A stretch of 64,000 bases of DNA from Flavisolibacter longurius (lineage in GTDB: Bacteria > Bacteroidota > Bacteroidia > Chitinophagales > Chitinophagaceae), in NCBI GenBank assembly GCA_013327885.1, contig JABUMY010000001.1, positions 434,001-498,000 of the forward strand, given 5' to 3'. Shown here piece by piece: positions 9,934 through 19,521 of this stretch (positions within the stretch are counted from its first letter, which is position 1; every line of letters starts with the position of its first letter). A program made the translations under genes and the position numbers. Under the pieces are notes generated by a model that saw only the letters and a program-made list of their open reading frames with translations, did not search any database and had not been told where the DNA came from.

Positions 9934-12900
9934 ATGAGAAGAATTTTAATGCTTATGCTGGGCATTTTTCTGCTTAGTTCGCAGTTACTTGCCCAAAATC
10001 GCACCATTACAGGTAAAGTTGCTGACGCAAGTGGGCTTCCAATCCCCAATGCGTCTATTACAATCAAAGGGACCGAAATTGGCACGGTTACAAACGGTGA
10101 AGGGAGCTTTACACTTACCATTTCTCCAAGTGCAAAGACCTTAGTGGTTTCATCAATTGGTATGGGAACGAAGGAAGTTGATATTACTTCTGCCAGTACC
10201 TATACAATTGAACTTTCTTCCACGTCACGTGATTTGCAGGAAGTAGTTGTTACCGGTTATCAGCAGAGAAGAAAGAGAGATGAAGCCGGAACCATTTCTA
10301 CGATTCGTGCCGGGGAAATTGATAACCTTCCGGTAGCTTCTTTAGATAAAGCTATGCAAGGTAAAGCAGCCGGTGTGGTTGTGCAATCAAACAACGGTAT
10401 TCCGGGCGGTGCTATTACTGTACGGATCCGTGGTTATGGTTCGATCAACGCTGGTAATGCGCCTTTGTATGTAGTGGATGGTGTGCAGTTGAACACCACT
10501 ACAACCAGCACGTTTACCCAATCAAACCCGTTGGCATTCTTAAACCCTAATGATATTGAGTCTATCGATATCTTAAAGGATGCCGCTACTGCCGCTGTAT
10601 ATGGTGCTGCCGCCTCCAATGGTGTTGTTATTATCACAACCAAAAAAGGCCGGGCAGGCAAAACAAGATTTCAGTTCAATACATATCTCGGACGTCAAAA
10701 TCCTTTGAAAAAATTGGATGTGTTGAACTCGCAGGATTATTTCCAATCCAGAATAGAAGCAACAGGAAACGGAAACAATCTGTCTCCAAACAGCCTTGCC
10801 GTAAAGAGAAGTGTGTTGATCAATGATTTCAGACAACCTTCAGCACTGGTTAATAGCCTTAGCGACAAAGGACTGGATTCACTGGTGGCAACAATCCCTA
10901 CCTATGACTGGCAGGATGCCGCTTTCCGTAACGGAAGGATACAAAATTATGAGTTGAGTGCAAGTGGTGGTAACGAGCGGACTACATTCCGTATCTCTGC
11001 CAACCATAACATTCAGGAAGCCATTATTACAAAGGCTGATTTTGTAAGAAGTGGTTTAAGCTTCAACTTAACCAATAAGGCAACCGACAAATTAACTATT
11101 ACTACAAATCTTAATTTAAGTACGTTTAACCAAAAAGCACCTTTCGGTGGAGCTGGTGGATCTTCTTTGGGTAACTTGTCATTTGCCGCTTCTGGTATTT
11201 TGCCTTTCAACCCTTTTTACACGGCTACCGGATCCTTCTATGGTATCCCTGGTCAAACACCTGCTAACTTATCGGGTGTGTTAAACCAGAATGCGTTGGC
11301 TGTAAACGAATTCAATACCTCGAATCAAAGAACAAACCAAGCCATCGGTAATATTCAGGGCGAGTACAAACTGACAAACTGGTTGAGCTTCCGTTCTTTC
11401 TATGCGTTGGATTATCGTACCGTTGAAGTTAACCAGTTCTGGGATCCGAGAACCAATGATGGTGCACCTAGAGGTGGTTTGGGCCAGGTTGGTAATAACT
11501 GGAATACTAACTTCCTGACTAACCAAATTCTTACGGCCAGGCATACGATTGGCGACAAGCACAACATAGACGGATTGGTTGGTTATGAGTACAGAAAAGA
11601 AGATAGCCGTTCTATTTTTGTTTCTGCTCAAGGCTTCCCCACACCGCAGTTTCGTACACTGAGCTCCGCTGCTACAGCCAGCACGTTTGACGAGCAGGCA
11701 AGCGGATTCCGCCGCCAGGGTGTAATTGCCAACTTCAACTATAACTACGACAGCCGCTACATTATTGGTGTGGTAGGTCGCTACGATGGTTCTTCCCGTT
11801 TTGGCGCTAATACCAAGTATGGTCTTTTCCCTGGTTTAAAGCTGGCCTGGAATATCGACAGAGAAGCCTTTATGGAAAATGCCACGGCGATTAGTGTATT
11901 GCGTCTACGCTTTGGCATTGGTAAAACAGGTAACGACCAGATTGGCAACTTTGCCTCCAGAGGTCTGTATGGCGGTGGCCCAACATATAGCGGCCTAGCC
12001 GGTATCACCTATTCTCAGTTGGCCAATCCTGAATTAACATGGGAAGGTAACACAACAAAAAACCTTGGTGTTGACTTTGGTTTCTTCAGAGACCGTATCA
12101 ATGGTTCGGTAGAAGTGTATGATAAAGTGACCAACGACCTGTTACTGGATCAAACGGTTGCCTGGACGAGCGGCTTTGGTGGCATCACCAGCAACGTGGG
12201 CCGTGTGCAAAACCGTGGTGTTGAATTGACATTGAACGGCAGTATTCTGAAACCGCAACGTGCCGGTGGGTTGACCTGGAATACAACGTTTGTATTTGCC
12301 TACAATAAAAGCAAGCTGCTTGAATTGTTTGGAACTACGCAAAACATCGGTACCGATTATGTTGTAGGAAAACCCTTGCTGCTGGTACAGGCTGCGCCGT
12401 ATGCTGGTGTAAACTCAGCTACCGGACGTGCGATGTGGTACGACAGCACTGGAAATCTTACTTACCAGATCCAAACGCCCCGTGACAACAGAATTCTTGG
12501 CGACCAGCTTCCTGAATACACAGGAGGTTTGACAAATACATTTACCTACAAAGGCTTTAGCCTCGATGTATTCTTCCAATATGAGTATGGCCGTTTGGTA
12601 AGCGATGGTCAGATAAACTTCCTCTCAGAAGCAAGTGGCCGTATCAACTGGTTGAAAGAAGTATACGACAACCGTTGGACAACTCCTGGCCAGGTTACTT
12701 CTGTTCCAAGAATGAACCTGTTTGCAGAGCAAAAGAACTCTGGCGTACAGGGTGGAAGCCGCATGTGGTTCAAAGGTGACTATGTTCGTTTGAAATACGT
12801 AACCCTTTCTTACGATCTGCCTACGAACATTGCCAATCGTTTACGGATGTCTGCTGTTAAATTCTATGTGCAAGGATCGAACCTTTACACGTTTGCTGAC

Positions 12901-12993
12901 GCACCAAGCTACGATCCCGAATTTTTGGGTGCTGGTACCGGACAGATCCCTGTAGCCAAGAACTATACTGTAGGACTTCAAATTGGTTTTTAA
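9934..12993 (+). CDS. SusC/RagA-family TonB-dependent outer-membrane transporter (pair 2)
   Basis: 1019 residues from the ATG at 9934 (MRRILMLMLGIFLLSSQLLAQ signal peptide). A TTG three codons upstream is possible, but the ATG matches the start of the other SusC genes. Order: regulatory-like beta-sandwich (TGKVADASGLPIPNASI), plug (APLYVVDGVQLN, AVYGAAASNGVVIITTKKGR), then the barrel ending LQIGF. It is closely related to SusC 4 at 24020: shared barrel phrases include SSAATAS, DGSSRFGAN and GNDQIGN, and both are followed by a SusD and a small DUF4843-like lipoprotein. The substrate is unknown. Confidence 0.95.
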   Translation: MRRILMLMLGIFLLSSQLLAQNRTITGKVADASGLPIPNASITIKGTEIGTVTNGEGSFTLTISPSAKTLVVSSIGMGTKEVDITSASTYTIELSSTSRDLQEVVVTGYQQRRKRDEAGTISTIRAGEIDNLPVASLDKAMQGKAAGVVVQSNNGIPGGAITVRIRGYGSINAGNAPLYVVDGVQLNTTTTSTFTQSNPLAFLNPNDIESIDILKDAATAAVYGAAASNGVVIITTKKGRAGKTRFQFNTYLGRQNPLKKLDVLNSQDYFQSRIEATGNGNNLSPNSLAVKRSVLINDFRQPSALVNSLSDKGLDSLVATIPTYDWQDAAFRNGRIQNYELSASGGNERTTFRISANHNIQEAIITKADFVRSGLSFNLTNKATDKLTITTNLNLSTFNQKAPFGGAGGSSLGNLSFAASGILPFNPFYTATGSFYGIPGQTPANLSGVLNQNALAVNEFNTSNQRTNQAIGNIQGEYKLTNWLSFRSFYALDYRTVEVNQFWDPRTNDGAPRGGLGQVGNNWNTNFLTNQILTARHTIGDKHNIDGLVGYEYRKEDSRSIFVSAQGFPTPQFRTLSSAATASTFDEQASGFRRQGVIANFNYNYDSRYIIGVVGRYDGSSRFGANTKYGLFPGLKLAWNIDREAFMENATAISVLRLRFGIGKTGNDQIGNFASRGLYGGGPTYSGLAGITYSQLANPELTWEGNTTKNLGVDFGFFRDRINGSVEVYDKVTNDLLLDQTVAWTSGFGGITSNVGRVQNRGVELTLNGSILKPQRAGGLTWNTTFVFAYNKSKLLELFGTTQNIGTDYVVGKPLLLVQAAPYAGVNSATGRAMWYDSTGNLTYQIQTPRDNRILGDQLPEYTGGLTNTFTYKGFSLDVFFQYEYGRLVSDGQINFLSEASGRINWLKEVYDNRWTTPGQVTSVPRMNLFAEQKNSGVQGGSRMWFKGDYVRLKYVTLSYDLPTNIANRLRMSAVKFYVQGSNLYTFADAPSYDPEFLGAGTGQIPVAKNYTVGLQIGF

Positions 12994-13011
12994 TATTCTC
13001 AAAAGAACACA

Positions 13012-14562
13012 ATGAAAAAATACTCGATCATATTCGCACTTTCGGCTTTTTTTGCCGGGAGTGTAATCACAGGATGTAAAAAGGCGCTTGATATTGAGCC
13101 GCAGCAGTCCATTGACGCCAGTACCGCCTTAAATACCAAGGAAGGCATCAATGCAGCATTAGTAGGGATTTATGCAAGACAAAAAAACTTCAGACTTTAT
13201 GGTCGCGACCTTATTGCGCTGCCTGAAGTACTTGCCGATAATGGTTACGCCAACAACAGGTCCGGCCGTTTGCTGGCCGAATCAAACAATGGTAACAGGG
13301 CACACTTCCTGGGCGATACCTGGCAGTTGTCGTACGTCAATATCAACGATGCCAACCTGATTCTTGCTGCTGCAGCGGCCAATACCTCATTGACCGCAGC
13401 TGAGCGGGCATCTATCGAAGGACAAGCCTATTTCCTGCGTGCCTTGAATCATTTTAATCTTGCACTGGTTTACGCATACATTCCAGGCGCAGAAGTGGCC
13501 AGTCAGAACAAAGGCGGTATTCCCCTTATGCTAGAAGGTGTAAATACAACAGAAGGTGCTTTATCCAATTTACCGGCACGGGCTCCAATTGCGGATGTGT
13601 ACAACCAGATCGTAAGTGATTTTGAAGCGGCAAACTCCCGCCTTACAACGGGCGGCGTTTCACCGTTCACCATTTCGGCCACTACACCCAACTTTGCTGC
13701 CAAAGCAGCCACACAAGCTTTCCTGTCACGTGTTAACCTATACAGGAAAAATTATGCAGAAGCAAAACGTTGGTCTGATTCAGCAGTAACTACTGCGGGA
13801 AGCAAATTGACAACAGGCAATGCATATGTAGCTGGCTGGAGAACACCCACCCATCCGGAAACGTTGTTCCAAGTGGCGTTTAACACCAATGCAGAAGGGG
13901 GAAACCCTAACGAGTCGTTGCATACAACGTTCTCTTCGATCAACACACCGGGAAATTCTACTACGGTAGGTTTTGGCGATGTTGTTCCTTCTCTCTATTT
14001 GTTGAATGATTTAGGGATTACCCTTGTTGGCGGAAACACAGTGGCTAATTTCAAAGACAATGCAGGAGCTATTGAAAGCCGTACATCTGACGTACGCAAT
14101 CTTCTCTACGAGCCTGGCGCTGCAGGACGTGGTAAAGTATATGTAGAGGTTACCAAATACCTTGGTAAAAATGGCTTTAACAACCTTGACCACACGCCTG
14201 TCATCAGAATTGCAGAAGTGTTTTTGAACAGGGCTGAAGCCTTGGCTACTCCTGGTTCTTCTGTACTGGATCAAGCGGCTGCACTGGCTGATCTGAATAA
14301 GATCGTTACCGCCAGAGGCCTTCCTGAATTTGTAGGGTTAACGGGAACAGCCCTCTATGAAGAAATTTTAAAGCAAAGAAGAATAGAGCTGGCTTTTGAA
14401 GGACATCGTTTCTGGGACCTGAAGCGATTGGGCAGGGATATTGTTAAAGCACCTTTGTTCAGTGGTGGCGATGTGCCGTTCTCTGAATACAAGATCCTGG
14501 CGCCTTTGCCTACCCGTGAGCTCCAGGCTAACGCTAACCTTGTTCAAAATACCGGTTATTAA
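13012..14562 (+). CDS. SusD/RagB-family surface lipoprotein (pair 2)
   Basis: 516 residues. The lipobox is VITGC with Cys22, followed by KK. It contains the TPR-type SusD core (EGQAYFLRALNHFNLALVYAY) and the motif ILKQRRIELAFEGHRFWDLK near the C-terminus, a hallmark of the SusD/RagB family. It starts 18 bases after SusC 2 and is paralogous to SusD 4 (shared FEGHRF.DLKR, LYGRD and ASQ.KGGI stretches). It would bind ligand above the SusC 2 barrel. Confidence 0.94.
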   Translation: MKKYSIIFALSAFFAGSVITGCKKALDIEPQQSIDASTALNTKEGINAALVGIYARQKNFRLYGRDLIALPEVLADNGYANNRSGRLLAESNNGNRAHFLGDTWQLSYVNINDANLILAAAAANTSLTAAERASIEGQAYFLRALNHFNLALVYAYIPGAEVASQNKGGIPLMLEGVNTTEGALSNLPARAPIADVYNQIVSDFEAANSRLTTGGVSPFTISATTPNFAAKAATQAFLSRVNLYRKNYAEAKRWSDSAVTTAGSKLTTGNAYVAGWRTPTHPETLFQVAFNTNAEGGNPNESLHTTFSSINTPGNSTTVGFGDVVPSLYLLNDLGITLVGGNTVANFKDNAGAIESRTSDVRNLLYEPGAAGRGKVYVEVTKYLGKNGFNNLDHTPVIRIAEVFLNRAEALATPGSSVLDQAAALADLNKIVTARGLPEFVGLTGTALYEEILKQRRIELAFEGHRFWDLKRLGRDIVKAPLFSGGDVPFSEYKILAPLPTRELQANANLVQNTGY

Positions 14563-14573
14563 AAATTACTATA

Positions 14574-15128
14574 ATGAAAAAAAATATTCTGATTCTATTC
14601 TTATTTCTATCATTCGGGTTGATTAGTTGTATAAAAAATCCGGATGTTAAGTTCACCGAAAACCTTGTGGAGTTTGATGCCACTACCTGGAATCCCAATT
14701 CGGCGTACACACCAAAGCCCGATAGCATCACCTTTGCCATTATGTCGAGGGTACCTGTTCCCGGAAGGGCTGCCACAACGGCTGATGCTGTTATTTCCAG
14801 AACATCCGGAAATATCAATTTACGTGTAAACCTTGTAGGCCCGCACCGCAGTACGGATACTGAGATCAACTACACGGTTGTAAATAACTATAGCCTGATT
14901 TCGCCTGTTGCAGGTGTTTCGCCTGCCGTTGCCGGTACACATTATGGTGCATTGGCTGGTAAAGTGACCATTCCCGCCAATAGTAGTTTTGGTACGGTAA
15001 CCATTCCTGTTCTTGACGCCGGAGCAGGCACCGGAACCCGCGAATTAGTGCTTCGCTTACAGGAAACGAACGGTGTGAAGCCAAACTATAATTATAGCAT
15101 CGTTGGCATTCGCATTGCACAGCAATGA
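14574..15128 (+). CDS. DUF4843-like surface lipoprotein (triad 2)
   Basis: 184 residues with a lipoprotein signal (Cys19 in GLISC). Two beta-rich halves follow, with GTHYGALAGKVTIPANSSFG and VTIPVLDAGAGTGTRELVLRL, the Calx-beta-like pattern of Bacteroidota DUF4843/DUF1735-type proteins. It starts 11 bases after SusD 2 and ends just before a terminator, so it is the third gene of a SusC-SusD-DUF4843 operon. It likely joins the surface complex as an accessory binding protein, which is inference. A paralogue lies at 28632 in the same position behind SusD 4. Confidence 0.75.
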   Translation: MKKNILILFLFLSFGLISCIKNPDVKFTENLVEFDATTWNPNSAYTPKPDSITFAIMSRVPVPGRAATTADAVISRTSGNINLRVNLVGPHRSTDTEINYTVVNNYSLISPVAGVSPAVAGTHYGALAGKVTIPANSSFGTVTIPVLDAGAGTGTRELVLRLQETNGVKPNYNYSIVGIRIAQQ

Positions 15129-15148
15129 TGCATTCACCATGCTGCAAA

Positions 15149-15177
15149 AAAAGGTTGCTTATAAAGCAACCTTTTTT
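15149..15177 (+). terminator. Intrinsic terminator ending SusC/D/DUF4843 triad 2
   Basis: A perfect stem AAAAGGTTGCTT / AAGCAACCTTTT with a 3-base loop runs into a T-tract, 20 bases after the DUF4843-like stop codon. Confidence 0.85.
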
Positions 15178-15213
15178 GTATTTTAACGAACCAACGAAAT
15201 ACTAGTCTCTAAT

Positions 15214-15861
15214 ATGAAAACACTTGTTACTCTTTTTTTCTTGTTTTTGTTTCAATTATCGTACGGGCAATTTTTGCAGGACGTAAGCGGTAAGCCCTAT
15301 CTTTTAAAGCCCCAGGAAGAATATGAAGGGTCGACATTCTTGTTTGCATCCTGGATGAAGGCCGACGTTAAAACATCTAACGGAAAAATATACAAGGATA
15401 TGCTGGTAAATGTGGATGTAGTGCAGGATATTCCTGTCTTTTTTCAGGATGAAACCACTTTTGCCTTTTCAGAAAAGATCAACGAGATTGTTGTTGGCGA
15501 TAGCCTTATTAAAACAGTTTACAAGCGCGGAAAATCATTGCATGCAGCCATTCCCAACCATTTCTATGAAGTGATACTAGAGGCGCCACTTTTGGTAAAG
15601 AGAATTGACAAAAATGTAGTAGAACAACCTACCTATGCAAGCAGCGCAAAAAGCTTCCGCTACGTTGAAACCAAAGCTTACTTCAGCCTTGCTGGAAATG
15701 ACTTGCAGAAAATATCGCTCACAAAAGAAAATGCACAGCGCATTTTCGCAGAAAATTGGGAAGCTGTTGAGGCGTTTGCAAAAAAGAATACTATTTCTTT
15801 TAAAACGGAGACAGGTTGGCGTCAGTTGGCAAATTACACCCGGACGACTTCATCAAAATAA
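15214..15861 (+). CDS. Unknown secreted protein
   Basis: 215 residues with a signal peptide (MKTLVTLFFLFLFQLSYG, about 1-18). The remainder is mixed alpha/beta without a motif I recognise; it has a hydrophobic strand FASWMKADVKT, a VDVVQDIPVFF segment and a basic C-terminus. It stands alone between the terminator at 15149 and another at 16042, so it is probably its own transcription unit. It has no lipobox and no sorting tail, so a periplasmic protein is the simplest reading. It may serve the flanking uptake systems, but nothing in the sequence shows this. Confidence 0.65.
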   Translation: MKTLVTLFFLFLFQLSYGQFLQDVSGKPYLLKPQEEYEGSTFLFASWMKADVKTSNGKIYKDMLVNVDVVQDIPVFFQDETTFAFSEKINEIVVGDSLIKTVYKRGKSLHAAIPNHFYEVILEAPLLVKRIDKNVVEQPTYASSAKSFRYVETKAYFSLAGNDLQKISLTKENAQRIFAENWEAVEAFAKKNTISFKTETGWRQLANYTRTTSSK

Positions 15862-16041
15862 CGTTTCTTATAAACCCATTACTTCACTAGAAGGACCACC
15901 TGTTATTCATTCAGCCCGCCCGCCTTGCGGCGTAAAATGCTCTACTTTCATGGATAGGAATCGCAATAACGAAGGTCCAAAGCTGTTGTAAAATCAACCG
16001 TCCCGCAAAACACCGGATACCTCAGATAAAGAGGCATTCTG

Positions 16042-16075
16042 AAAATCACGGCTAAGTATAGCCGTGATTTTTTTG
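16042..16075 (+). terminator. Intrinsic terminator after the unknown secreted protein
   Basis: A 13-bp perfect stem (AAAATCACGGCTA / TAGCCGTGATTTT) with a 4-base loop is followed by T's. It lies 180 bases after the stop of the gene at 15214-15861. The outer 11 bp are identical to the terminator stem at 9654. Confidence 0.85.
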
Positions 16076-16241
16076 CTTTAAAGCCAAATTTCACATGGGA
16101 AGCAATTCTTGACTGAAATATCATCTCACAGGAAAAAAATATTCAAACATTTTTTGATCTTTTTATGCAGTATAACCAATTCAGTTTAAGTCTTCAAAAA
16201 ATATGATAAGTGGAAATATAGTGGGATAAGCGGAAAAAAAA

Positions 16242-16272
16242 TTTGTTAAAATAGTTTAGGGTTTTATATTCG
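16242..16272 (+). promoter_or_regulatory. Bacteroidota promoter of SusC pair 3
   Basis: TTTG at 16242-16245, a 19-base spacer and TATATTCG at 16265-16272 give a near-consensus TTTG / TAnnTTTG promoter. The leader to the ATG at 16314 is about 35 bases. Confidence 0.65.
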
Positions 16273-16313
16273 TTTTCTTCTGGATTTAACTCTTAAAACA
16301 AAGATTAACAAAC

Positions 16314-19300
16314 ATGAGAAAATTTCTGACGCTCTTGCTGGGCGTGCTGCTTTTTAGTGGGCAGCTCCTGGCACAATCCCGCACAGTAACGGGTAAAGTA
16401 ACCGATGCGAACGGAATGCCCATCGCCGGTGCATCCGTCATCATCAGGGGTACCACTACGGGTACCGTTACAGGCAATGATGGTTCCTTCTCCATCAGTG
16501 TTCCTGCCAATTCGAGGCTCATTATTTCGGCCGTAGGCCAAACCACGCAAGAGATTGCCGTTGGTAGCCAAACCAGTTTGAGTGTAAGCCTGCAATCCGG
16601 TGCACAACAAAACATGCAGGAAGTGGTGGTTGTGGGTTATGGTACCCAGCGCCGCCGCGAAGTAACCGGTAGCCTTGCCACTGTTCGTGGTGATGCCGTT
16701 GCCAGCAAGCCTGTGCAAAGCTTTGAGCAAGCACTGGCCGGAAGGGCATCCGGAGTACAGATCACCGTTCCCAACGGTGTATTGAACAACCCACCCGTTT
16801 TCCGTATCCGCGGTACCAACTCTATTTCTTTGAGTTCCTATCCGCTCATCGTAGTGGATGGTGTGATATCGCCGACAGGTGACTTTGGACTGGTGAATGC
16901 ACCAGCCAACCCTTTGGCCAGTATCAACCCCAATGACATTGAAAGCATCGACATTGCAAAAGATGCGGCATCGGCTGCTATCTATGGAAGCCGTGCCGCC
17001 AATGGTGTGGTTTTCATTACTACCAAAAGAGGCCGTTCCGGAAGGGCTCGTGTAAACGTGGAAACCTGGACTGGTTGGACAAAACCTTTCCGCACTCCCG
17101 AAGTAATGGATGCTTTTCAATACACGGAATATAAAAACCTGGCAGCTGCCAACAACCCCGGGGTGAACAGCACAAACCCTGGTTCTCCCAACTATACAAA
17201 GTTTGCCCTGACAAACGATGCAAACGGTAATCCGATAAACACCAACTGGGGTGATTTTATCTACCGTACCGGCTTCCAATACAATACTTCTATCAACGTA
17301 TCAGGTGGCAGCGAAAACACAAGCTACTACCTGTCGGCTGCCTTTACCAACCAGCAAGGCATGATCCGCCGCAACACGTTCCGTCGTGGCAACACCTTGT
17401 TCAACATCGATAGCCGTGTGAATTCCCGTATCACCATCGGTGGTAAAATTTCTTACTCCAATGAATTCAATGGCTCTGCTACAGCGTCCGGATCTCTCCC
17501 GGGTGAGAACTTTGCCACAGCCGGCCTAGGTCGTTTGGCCCTTGTAAATGCACCCAACGTATCGCCTTACAACAACGATGGCTCTTACAACCTGTCACCC
17601 AACAACGTCGTAGGACCCATGGGTAACTCACTGGCACAGGTAGGTTTTTACAACCCAGCGCCAATGTTCGACCACAACCGTTCCAACGCTGAGAACAATC
17701 ACATCCAGTCTAACGTTTATGCACAAGTGAAACCTTTCAACTGGTTGACGCTTCGTTCGCAGTACGGTATCGACTACCTGTTGGTTGATAACGATATCTT
17801 CCAGTCGCCAATCCATGGCGATGGTTTTGCTGCCGTGGGCAGTGCTTCCGGTATCCAGGGTAATTACAAGCGCTGGATCTGGACCAATACAGCAACATTT
17901 GATTACAACATCGAAGAGCGCCACAACTTTAACCTGTTGGTGGGCCAGGAGCAGGACAGAAGAACAAGCCGCTCTTATGGTATCAACCGCCAGACGCTGA
18001 CCGACCCGGCTTATAACGTGGTTCAGGCAGGCTACACCATCAACAACCCAACCGGTATGGGGTATGGTGAAAACTACCTGCTCTCCGGCTTTTCCCGCCT
18101 GAATTACAACTTTAACCGTAAGTATTATTTCAGTGCTAACCTGCGCCAGGACGAATACTCGGCATTGGGTGAAAAGAAGGGTACTTTCTGGGGTGCGTCG
18201 CTTGGCTGGGAAATTACCCGTGAAAACTTTTGGCAAGAAGCTGGGCTGGATAAAGTATTCAGCAGCTTCAAAGTTAGAGGTAGCTATGGTAAAGTAGGTA
18301 ACATCAGTGGTATCGGCGATTATGCCGTTTACTCTACGTTTGGTTCCGGTCTTTACGGTGGCAGTGCCTCGCAGTTGTTTACCGGCGCCGGCAACCCGCA
18401 GATCACCTGGGAAACCAGTAAGAAAACAGACGTGGGCTTTTCTTTTGGAATGTTCCGCGACAGGCTGACAGGTGAATTTGCCTATTACAAAAACGATATC
18501 GATGACCTGATCCTGGGTGTGCCCCAGTCGCCATCTACGGGTCTTCCTTCCTCCGTTTTACAAAACGTAGGTACCATGTATAACAAAGGTGTTGAACTGA
18601 TGTTGTCGGGCGCCGTGATCCAGGGCCGCGAATTCAACTGGAACAGTACCCTGACCGTTTCTACCAATAAAAACATGGTAACAGCACTGGCACCAGGCCT
18701 CACCGAGATCCTAACAGCCACATCTCTTGAAACCGTTAACAGAACACAGCCTGGTTACTCCCTGGGTTACCTGTGGGTAGTGCGTTCTGCAGGAGTTGAT
18801 CCCGCTACAGGCCGCCGGATCTTCCTGAACCAACAGGGCGAAAAAATCCAATACCAGTTTTATGCGCCGACCGGCCAGTTTAACTACACAAAAGAAGACG
18901 GCACCCGCTACAACAACGCAAACGGTTCAGCCCGTACTATAACGCAGGCGGCTGATGCCGTTATGTATGGCAATGTGCTGCCAAAGATGTATGGTGGCTT
19001 TGACAACACTTTCCGTTACAAAGGAGTGGAGCTGAACATCCTGACAACTTTCCAAACTGGTTTTTATGTGTATTATGGCACCAACGCCGGTTTACATGAC
19101 CAACGTTTTTGGAACAACTCTACCGACCTTCTTGGAAACTACTGGACAAAGCCCGGTGATCAAAAGGCCTGGCCGAAGCCTGTATATGGTGACAACGTTT
19201 CCAACGGATCGGCTATTCCCATGGACATTCATGTGTACAAAGGCGACTTCCTGAAAGTAAGAGAAGTAGGCCTGGCGTATAACCTGCCACGTTCTATTCT

Positions 19301-19487
19301 TGACCGTGCAAAACTGAACAGTCTTCGAGTGTTTGCCCGCGGACAGAACCTCGCCATCCTGACCAAATATCCTGGTCCTGATCCGGAAGTTTCTTCCAAT
19401 GGTAACAGCACCACTAGCCAGGGTGTGGACCGGAATACTGTGCCCAATGCCCGTACGTTCATTGTTGGTATCAACGTAGGCTTCTAA
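16314..19487 (+). CDS. SusC/RagA-family TonB-dependent outer-membrane transporter (pair 3)
   Basis: 1057 residues. Signal peptide MRKFLTLLLGVLLFSGQLLAQ, regulatory-like sandwich (TGKVTDANGMPIAGASVI), plug (YPLIVVDGVISP, AIYGSRAANGVVFITTKRGR), then the barrel ending GINVGF. The SusD gene follows after 34 bases. Unlike triads 2 and 4 it has no DUF4843-like third gene. Importer of an unknown oligosaccharide or peptide. Confidence 0.95.
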   Translation: MRKFLTLLLGVLLFSGQLLAQSRTVTGKVTDANGMPIAGASVIIRGTTTGTVTGNDGSFSISVPANSRLIISAVGQTTQEIAVGSQTSLSVSLQSGAQQNMQEVVVVGYGTQRRREVTGSLATVRGDAVASKPVQSFEQALAGRASGVQITVPNGVLNNPPVFRIRGTNSISLSSYPLIVVDGVISPTGDFGLVNAPANPLASINPNDIESIDIAKDAASAAIYGSRAANGVVFITTKRGRSGRARVNVETWTGWTKPFRTPEVMDAFQYTEYKNLAAANNPGVNSTNPGSPNYTKFALTNDANGNPINTNWGDFIYRTGFQYNTSINVSGGSENTSYYLSAAFTNQQGMIRRNTFRRGNTLFNIDSRVNSRITIGGKISYSNEFNGSATASGSLPGENFATAGLGRLALVNAPNVSPYNNDGSYNLSPNNVVGPMGNSLAQVGFYNPAPMFDHNRSNAENNHIQSNVYAQVKPFNWLTLRSQYGIDYLLVDNDIFQSPIHGDGFAAVGSASGIQGNYKRWIWTNTATFDYNIEERHNFNLLVGQEQDRRTSRSYGINRQTLTDPAYNVVQAGYTINNPTGMGYGENYLLSGFSRLNYNFNRKYYFSANLRQDEYSALGEKKGTFWGASLGWEITRENFWQEAGLDKVFSSFKVRGSYGKVGNISGIGDYAVYSTFGSGLYGGSASQLFTGAGNPQITWETSKKTDVGFSFGMFRDRLTGEFAYYKNDIDDLILGVPQSPSTGLPSSVLQNVGTMYNKGVELMLSGAVIQGREFNWNSTLTVSTNKNMVTALAPGLTEILTATSLETVNRTQPGYSLGYLWVVRSAGVDPATGRRIFLNQQGEKIQYQFYAPTGQFNYTKEDGTRYNNANGSARTITQAADAVMYGNVLPKMYGGFDNTFRYKGVELNILTTFQTGFYVYYGTNAGLHDQRFWNNSTDLLGNYWTKPGDQKAWPKPVYGDNVSNGSAIPMDIHVYKGDFLKVREVGLAYNLPRSILDRAKLNSLRVFARGQNLAILTKYPGPDPEVSSNGNSTTSQGVDRNTVPNARTFIVGINVGF

Positions 19488-19521
19488 ACAAAACTTGTTA
19501 TACACTAAATAAGAATCAGGT

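Larger units (their letters stand above)
15862..16313. other. Intergenic spacer before SusC pair 3
   Basis: 452 bases with no supported gene. It contains a GC-rich patch (CCCGCCCGCCTTGCGGCG, 15915-15932), the terminator at 16042 and the SusC 3 promoter at 16242-16272. The stretch 16076-16235 is AT-rich with no structure that I could see. Confidence 0.5.

Noticed and set aside
15902-15932. GC-rich patch with CCCGCCCGCC as a possible repeat arm
   Set aside because: Only one copy was found and it lacks a period or partner arm, so it was not listed as a repeat.
16305-17279. A 324-codon open frame opposite the start of SusC 3
   Set aside because: Complementary frame of a well-supported SusC gene, including its signal peptide; the composition is that of an antisense translation.
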